DNA from: Sciurus carolinensis
Lineage: Eukaryota; Chordata; Mammalia; Rodentia; Sciuridae
Length of the DNA: 64,000 nt
Assembly (NCBI RefSeq): GCF_902686445.1
Contig: NC_062229.1
Span: 3,939,503-4,003,502, forward strand
Reading direction: 5' to 3'
Shown: positions 53,926-64,000 of the stretch, in pieces
Layout: each line of letters starts with the position of its first letter
Numbering within the stretch: the first letter of the stretch is position 1
Translations under genes and position numbers: made by a program
Notes under the pieces: model-generated
What the model was told of the DNA's origin: nothing
The model's database searches: none
Seen by the model: the letters and a program-made list of their open reading frames with translations, nothing else

Positions 53926-56849
53926 GGTGTGTTTATTCATCAGACCTTTCCTATGAGTCCATCTTTATGCCGCGAGCTGGAACCTTACTTCTGGGGCTAT
54001 TCATGCTGAGGGAGGAGGAGTGGTGGAAGGGACGGAGCCCAGCACCCACATTTGCAGCCCCATGTGATGTTTTCCCCAGCCAAGAAAACTCTGCCTCTGG
54101 GGGATCAGGGAAGGCTTTTTGGAATTAGGGGCATTTCAGGTGGGTTCTGAAGTATGCATAGGAGTTCACTCTCCTGGCGAGCTTGTTTTGTAGGGAAAGG
54201 GGAACCTGGAGCTCCCTTCACCTGCCTTCGCCAGGATGCTTGAGTGGCTGTTGTTAAAAAAGTCATCAAGGAGGAACATCTTCATTTCTAGCTTTTGAGC
54301 CTGTTGTATGTCAGCGTTGTTTTAGAATAGCATTGTTTGAGGTTGTATTGGTTGGTTTGTGGGGTGTCATGCCTCCATGTCGTCCAGTAGCCAAAAGGCA
54401 TGCCTGGGTGTGGAAGGAAAGGCCTCCCGCCCGTTTGTAAGACAAATGTGCACATATTCTTCATGTCACGCCTGCTGACCGCCGGGTGATCTTGCTTCTC
54501 CATGAACGGTGTACCTTAGAGATGCCTTCACACTGGCGCTCAGAGGGCATCCTCATTGTTATGGGCAACTGCTTCCTATAACATTGTGTGAAAGAAACCG
54601 GGGCCCTCTTGACGGGCAGAGAGACTTACGGGTTCCGAGTCGCACTCTTGCAGTGCGCCACCCTGACCTGCGTCCTTTCTTGGTCTTGAACTTACTAGCT
54701 GCGGCCTGGGCCAGTTCCGGATAACCATTCCGAGCCTCACCCTCTTCCTGCAAAAGGAGTTGTTACTGCAGCGGAGGGAGAAAGTGCTGGGTCCACGTGC
54801 CCCGGCGACATTGCTATTTATTGCCAAATTCCCCTTCCCCTCCTGGGAGTTCCAGTGAGGTAGCCCTCTTCAGCTTGCTCGAAGTTCATTACCAATTTCC
54901 CCTCGGCCTGGCCCCAGAGCTTTTGAATTGTTGCAACTCGCTCAAAACTGGAAGCTCACTGTCGCTGGTGTTTGCGCACCTCTGATGCTCAGCACCCCCA
55001 CCCCACTGCAGGTGAACGGCGTGAGAGTGAAGGGAAAGGTGGTTTCCAAAGCCCACTGGAGGGGTTGAAGCAGAGTTTGCTCTGATTTCCTGTAAACCAC
55101 ACCCTTTCCCTGGCTGCGCCAGGCTGGGGGTGGGGGGTGGGGAGGAGGCCCGGAGAATCAGAGCAGAGCAAACCTGGCTCCTGTCCCTTTGATTGCAAAA
55201 CGCTCTCCCTGGAAGGGGAGAAAGAAGATGAGAACACTTGCGGAGCTGCGTCCCAGTGGCCCCCCACTTTCCCCATTCCTCCTTCCCCAGCCACCCTGCT
55301 TCCTGGTTTCACCATGGCCCTAATACTGGGGCTGGGGCATTGGTCATGCTGACGAGGGACTCCTGTCTGGTTGCAAGGGTTGGGTCCTTCTTCTGGAGTA
55401 TCAGTTAAGCCAACTGAACAGCGGCCTGGAGGACAGTGCTGCTGTGTGACCACGGAAGGAGCCAGACGCCTAGCAGCCTGGTGGCCCAGGGGGAAGGATC
55501 AATAGGGGGGCTGACATCATTCGGGCTCGTGGTGCTGGGGATCTGGACGGGGTCCAGACCCGGTGACTGGAGGCCAGGGGGCTGGGAGGGGAGCCAGGCC
55601 CACTGGGAGGAGGGGCGGAAGGGGAACTCCTGGGCCCTGTGGCCTTTCTGGGATGTGTACTTGTGTCCAGAGGTTTGGGAGGGGAATAGCGGACAGGATG
55701 GGCGGGTGGGGCTTCCGTCACGGCCCACCCAGCCCAGCATTCCAGCATCAGGGAGGGGCCAGGCTGCCAGCCGGACAGGTAATAGGATATCGGCACCAGA
55801 CTTATACTGAAGAGCCACAGCAGACCCCCACGTCACTAGGTTCTGCATGCATGTCAACCAACTGGAAAATATTTGGGGAAGAATTTGCATCTTTACTGAA
55901 CATGCACAGAGTTTTTCCCTGGTCATTCGTTCCTCCTTGGCTCAGTGTAACTGCTGTGGCCGCAGCATTGCACCGTATTTGGTATGAGGAGTCTGTAAAG
56001 TCTACCGGAGGGTGTGCACAGGCTCTGCAATCCTGACCCTTTATACAGGGGACTTGGCCGCCCTCAGACTTTGGCACCCACGGGGTCCCGGAGGAACCAG
56101 ACCTCTGAGAAACAACTTCTCGTTATTTTCCCGATGTTCAAACGTAACTTTCCAGTCCTATGTTTTGTTCAGCATCCCTAGGTGGGGTGCAAGGAGAGGT
56201 GGGAGAGATTTATGGGTGGGTCCCAGGCGCTCCCTGCACACCTGTCTGGTTGGCCACCGCCTGGCACGCCCCACCCCCTCCTTCCCTCCACTGAGGTCCG
56301 GCCTGCTAGTCCTTTCCCAGAATCCCCCTCCAGGACCCACGGCCGGCCACCCCTGCTCCCTCCTCATTACTCATTAACCCACAGGTAACCTTGACCTGGC
56401 TGAATCGATCAATAGCTCCTTCCCGAAGCCTGCGGTGAGCTCAGCAGCCACCCCGACCCTGGAGGCACAGGTCGGGGAGGTTGGATCCCAGCTCTGCAGG
56501 CCCAGCCCCCGGACCCGACCTCAGTTCCGATGGTCCAGTCTGCTGGTGGAGCCCAGGGACGCCTGACAAGAGGACGCCTGGCTCGGGCCCCGAGCAACTG
56601 CTGGGTGTTTTTGTTTTTACTGACCCTGCTTCTTCTCCCCCTTGCCTGACTTTGGTGACAGCCCCAGCAGGCCCCAAAGCCAGTCCTCCTCTCCTCTCCC
56701 TGATCCGGAGGCTGGCAAGCCCCTGGGGCTTTCCGGGGCTGCCTTTCCTCTCTGGCCCTGCCTCTGCTCTCCCCTGCTCCTGCCTTCTCTCTTGCAGCTC
56801 ATCTTCTCCTCAACAGCTGGGGACTGTTTCTAAAATCCATTTCTTTGTC
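53926..56849. other. Intergenic DNA between C3 and GPR108, no gene recognised
   Basis: No exon, RNA gene or clear transposon. Several open frames of 120-173 aa at 55400-56040 overlap each other on both strands and match nothing. Upstream regulatory elements of C3 may lie here but none can be fixed. Confidence 0.5.
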
Positions 56850-56878
56850 AAAATGATGAAATGGAAAATTCCAGAAAT

Positions 56879-57013
56879 AGCTGGGTACAGTGGTGTATGT
56901 CTGTAGTCCTAGCTACTCAGGAAGTTAAGGCGAGGAGATTGCTTGAGCCCAGGAGTTTGAGGGCAAACTGGGCAACATAATGAGGCCCTGTTTCTAAAAA
57001 AAAGAAAGGAAAA
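56879..57013 (+). mobile_element. 7SL-monomer SINE inside Tigger
   Basis: 'agctgggtacagtggtgtat', 'ttgcttgagcccaggagttt', A-rich tail. Flanked by perfect 15-base direct repeats (gaaaattccagaaat) at 56864-56878 and 57014-57028. Confidence 0.85.
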
Positions 57014-57308
57014 GAAAATTCCAGAAATTACTTAACTTAAATAACTTAAACTGTAGTATGATGAAATCTGTTGTCCCATTCCATCGCTTCCTGGATATGA
57101 ACCATATCTTCATCCAGCGTATCCACACTGTATATGCTACTCACCTGTTAGCCACTTGGCAGCCATCTCCGTCATCAGATCACTGTTTTGGTATCACAGT
57201 GCTTGTGTTCAAATAATCCTCATTTTACTGAAGAGTGGTCCCCAAGCACAAGAGTAGTGATGCTGGAAAGCTGAGTGTGCCAACGAGAAGCTTAAGTGCT
57301 TCCTTTAA

Positions 57309-57536
57309 ACCAGGTATGGTGGCCCATCCCTGCCATCCCAGGAGGCTGAGGCAGGAGGATCATGAGTTTGAAGCCAGCCTCAGCAAAAGTGAGGCGCCAA
57401 GCAACTCGGTGAGACCCTGTCTCTAAATAAAATACAAGATAGGGCTGGGGATATGGCTTGGTGGTCGAGTGCCCCTGAGTTCAATCCCTGGTACCCGTCC
57501 CTCCCCCCAAAAAAATCCCCAGCACTGGAAAAGAAA
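57309..57536 (+). mobile_element. B1-dID SINE inside Tigger
   Basis: 'ggaggctgaggcaggaggat', 'gagaccctgtctctaaataa', 'gggctggggatatggcttgg', 'cctgagttcaatccctggta'. Flanked by 15-base repeats differing at one base (aagtgcttcctttaa at 57294-57308, 57537-57551). Confidence 0.85.
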
Positions 57537-57899
57537 AAGTGCTTCTTTTAAGTGAAAAGATGAAAAGTACATAAAATATTTTGAGAGAAACATTCACAAA
57601 CTTTTATTGTACAATAGTGTTATAACTGCTCTATTTTATTATTTATTGTTGTTGATCTCTCCCTGTGCCTGATATATAAATTAAACTTTATTGTATGTAT
57701 GTATAGGAAAAATCACGGCAGGCACAGGGTTGGGTACCCTCCTCAGTTTCAGGCATCCACTGGGCATCTTGGAACGTATCCCCATGGATAAGGGGGAGCC
57801 ACCGTGCAAGATGTGGCTATGCACTAGTGACGCAAACAGCTCCATGATGCTCCCAGGCAACATCTTGTCAATTTCTTGCATTTCGACTGTTTGCTCCAT

Positions 57900-58010
57900 A
57901 CGCTGTAGGACCTGTTACTATCCCCATTTTATAGATGAACAAACAGAGGTGTTGGCCACTTGCCTAGGATCCCGCAGCTGCTAAGAACTGGGATTTGATC
58001 AGGCTCCAGT
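57900..58010 (+). mobile_element. MIR fragment
   Basis: 'actatccccattttatagat' and 'ttgcctaggatcccgcagct' with 'gggatttgatcaggctcc'. Confidence 0.65.
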
Positions 58011-58019
58011 TTGTGTTCC

Positions 58020-58320
58020 TAAGATGTATGAGTCTCTCATTGCTGCTGAACTTAGTGGCTTAAAACAGCACACGGTCAGGACCTTGCGGTTCTGGAGTTG
58101 AGGCCTGGAGCTGAGATGTGGGTGGGGAGGCTCCATTCCTGCCTCTCCCAGCTTCCGGAAGCCGTCTGCATTCAGTGGCTCCAGGCCCTGGCATGCTGCA
58201 GCCTCTGCTTCCCTCCTCATACCTCCTGCTCTGACCCTCCTGCCTCCTGCTTGTAAGGAGCCCTGTGATGACACTGGGTCCATAGGGTGACCCAGGATGA
58301 CCTCTCCGTCTTGAGCTTCT
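58020..58320 (+). mobile_element. Old mammalian interspersed repeat
   Basis: 'ttgctgctgaacttagtggc', 'ttaaaacagcacacgg' and 'ggttctggagttgaggcctg' mirror the type at 5180-5525. Followed by gene-free sequence to 59540. Confidence 0.5.
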
Positions 58321-59540
58321 TCTCTGAATCGCATCCTGAGCCCCTTCTGCATGTCAGGAAGGTGACCCCAGCCCTGGGGATTGGGATGAGCACACCTTTG
58401 GGGTGGGGAGACTTGACTCTGCTACTGCGCTTGCACGGGGAGGGAAACGGCTCAACGTGGCCTGGCCCTCCCTGCTTTAGATCCTCCCGTGGCTCCTGTG
58501 GGCCCCAGCAGGAAGCCGGTCCTCCGGCTTTGTGCCTGCTCCTCCTGCTGCCCCCAGACAGCCCACAGGCCACTCCAAGCAAGGGTGCAGAACCTCTGGG
58601 GCCTGCGAAGATCCCCACTTCCTCGTCTGGCAGGGCTGCCGGGCCATCTGGGCTGCAGCTGCTCTTGCTTCCCTTCACAGGAAGTCCTCCCCGGCCCTGC
58701 CCCAGGCCTGTGTCCCCCTCCAAGGAAGGTTTGCTTCTCAGAGACCCCAGTGGGAGGGGAAGGAGGAGAGGATCCTGAGTGTGTGCACAGGTGTCTCCAA
58801 TCTGCAGTCACTTGGGGTTCTGTGCAGCCCTGCGAGGCCAGGCTAAGGCTGTTGCTGGCCTGTGCACGGCCACTGCACCCATTATTGCATGAGACACTCG
58901 CCCCACTCATGGGGTCCCATCCGATGGGACAGAGAAGTCGTCAGTGACCCAGGATCACACAGCAAATGCTGCACTGACAGGTTGGTCCCAGGGAGTCCAG
59001 CAAAGGGGCAGAGTGCGCCGCGGTGAGGAACAGCTCTGTGGCGGGCCATGTGTCTGGCTTTGGGCCTCTGTCTCCCACTACCTCACTGGGGGTGTGACTT
59101 TGAGCAAGGGACTTAGCCTCTCTGTGCCTCAGTCTCTCTGATGAGTTAAGGTCCACAGAAGCCCTAGGTGGGGTGTGGCACATGGAGCTAGCACGGTGTC
59201 AGCGACTGTCTTTGTCCCTTAGTCAAGCCACTAAGATCTAATGTCCTTGGATCGCCATTCCCCTCACCTCCAGGTTCTGCGTGTGCTGTCCCCTTGTCTG
59301 GGCATGGACTTTTCCCCCTCTCTCTTCACCTCTCTGGCCTTCCTGTCTGGGTCCAGTCCCTGAGTGATTGTCATCTCAGGTCTGATGGACCAGTGATGGA
59401 CCTGCCTGGTGACATGTCCTTCTCCCTGACCCCCACCCTGAAGGAATGTGAGCCATTGAGGGCCAGGACAGGGGCGGGGGTCTTGGACACTGTCCTCAGC
59501 ACCAGCATGGGGCCAGATGACAGTAGCTGCTCAGTTAATA
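58321..59540. other. Intergenic / 3' flank of GPR108
   Basis: No gene recognised. About 59080-59150 is MIR-like ('gtgcctcagtctctctgatg'). The open frames at 58217-58947 overlap on both strands and show no known domain. Confidence 0.5.
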
Positions 59541-59546
59541 TTTATT
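59541..59546 (-). terminator. Poly(A) signal, GPR108
   Basis: AATAAA on the minus strand about 330 bases past the GPR108 stop codon; assignment by position. Confidence 0.65.
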
Positions 59547-59874
59547 GACTGGATAAAGCAGTGACACCGGCGCACCCCTCCCCCCCAGTGAATACAGGTT
59601 TCTGAATTGTAAACACAACTTCCACCTTAGCCTCAACCCCAGAAAGGCAAGAAACCAGGGTACAGAAACAGATTGGTCCATATTGTACGGCTGGAAGTGG
59701 GTAGTGGCCCAGCACTTGCCGGGAAGAAGGGACAGTCTGACTTCTAGATGGGCCCTTCCTGGGGCCTCCCGGGAGCAGGACGCCTTATCTGCCCGGCTCC
59801 CCAGCTCCCACACGCTTTGGCAGGAGCAGGATGAGCCAGGGGCGGGAGGAGGACTGGGCTGGGGTGTGGGGACA

Positions 59875-63379
<3,505 letters not shown>

Positions 63380-64000
63380 CTGGGTGAGAAGCAGGGGCCT
63401 GAGCCCGGGGTCAGGCATACAACCTGTGCTGAAGGATGCCATGGCCCCTCGGGCGCTCTGCATCTCCTCCCTGGTGACAGCACCTGGCTGAGCCTGGGGC
63501 CACCTCCCATCAGGGCGAGCCCCTCACTGCACTGCTGCGCACTGGGGACTACCAGGTCCTGCCCACTGACGCGCCCGTCCATGTGAGCACCTCACTCTGT
63601 ACCCACAGTGAGGCAGCAAGGTGCAGAGTCCCTGGCACCAGGCAGCTTGGGTCTGAATCCCAGTTCCTGGGACTGTTTTCTGCTCTGAAGAACGGGCATA
63701 ACCACAGCGGAAGGATGGTAGGTTCATGTGTGTGTGAGCTCCCGGGCACCTCCTGGAGCGCAGGAAGCACGCCGCAAGGACTGATGGCTAGGTTACCGAT
63801 TCTCACAGCCAGTGTCTGGTCTTCTGCTGAGCCCCCAACATGCCCTGGGTACCCTCTCCTCTCCTTCCTTCCAGTCTCAGAAGGCTGGAAGCAGACACTA
63901 AGCAGTGTCTCCCAGGGGCTCAAAGGCCTTTTCAGCTGGTCTCCTGTTCCTCCTGATCAGCTCAGCCCATGGGGCATCACGCTCGGGAAACACCCACTTG
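63380..64000 (-). other. GPR108 intron sequence to window edge
   Basis: No further GPR108 exon could be found; the upstream exon (ending in the LINTKD block in the family) must be beyond 64000. A MIR-like piece lies at about 63620-63700. Open frames here are not supported. Confidence 0.6.

Larger units (their letters stand above)
56850..57815 (+). mobile_element. Tigger (MER2-class) DNA transposon with two nested SINEs
   Basis: The ends and a stretch of coding-region relic are visible ('agcgtatccacactgtatat', 'gtgcttgtgttcaaataatc', 'agagtagtgatgctggaaag', 'gtgcttcttttaagtgaaaa', then the right end 'ctgtgcctgatatataaatt'). The transposase frame is destroyed. SINEs at 56879-57013 and 57309-57536 interrupt it. 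Confidence 0.78.

Overview
This is mammalian nuclear DNA, most likely from a squirrel-family rodent (ground squirrel or marmot group). The coding sequence is split into many short exons with GT-AG introns. The intergenic and intronic DNA is full of composite B1 plus tRNA-like (dID/ID) SINEs of the sciurid type, MIRs, MaLR-type LTRs, Tigger DNA transposons and an L1 tail. Nothing is bacterial or viral in organisation: there are no operons, CRISPR arrays or phage genes.

Three protein-coding genes lie head to tail on the minus strand, in the order and orientation of human chromosome 19p13.3. (1) 1-13.1 kb is intergenic, with old repeats, a (CATC)n block and a (TATC)n block. (2) 13.1-17.35 kb is TNFSF14 (LIGHT), 4 coding exons and 241 aa, with a poly(A) signal about 1 kb beyond the stop. 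(3) 17.4-23.6 kb is intergenic, with a TG-rich tract, an L1 ORF2 tail, a GA-rich tract and a degenerate minisatellite. (4) 23.6-53.4 kb is complement C3, complete. I could place all 41 coding exons; their lengths add to 4,992 nt, exactly 1,663 codons plus a stop, with an open frame and the phase kept at every junction. (5) 53.5-59.5 kb is intergenic and includes the C3 proximal promoter and a Tigger transposon with two nested SINEs. (6) 59.5-64 kb is the 3' part of GPR108 (14 exons); its 5' exons lie beyond the right edge.

Functionally, TNFSF14 is a TNF-superfamily ligand and C3 is the central complement protein, so this is an immune-gene neighbourhood. GPR108 is a Golgi seven-transmembrane protein. 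The genes are separate transcription units.

The most unusual things seen are these. C3 intron 7 is almost entirely a tandem array in which about fifty copies of a consensus 5' splice site (CAGGTGAG) run from the real exon 7 donor to near the exon 8 acceptor. C3 intron 11 holds about 700 bp of (GGA/GAA)n. The C3 beta/alpha linker has six arginines encoded by CGC repeats. C3 has a GC-AG intron 29 and a doubtful exon 12 donor. GPR108 shows three separate one-base frame breaks, while the 41-exon C3 next to it shows none. Exon borders were set by reading splice signals and by remembered family protein sequence, not by alignment software.
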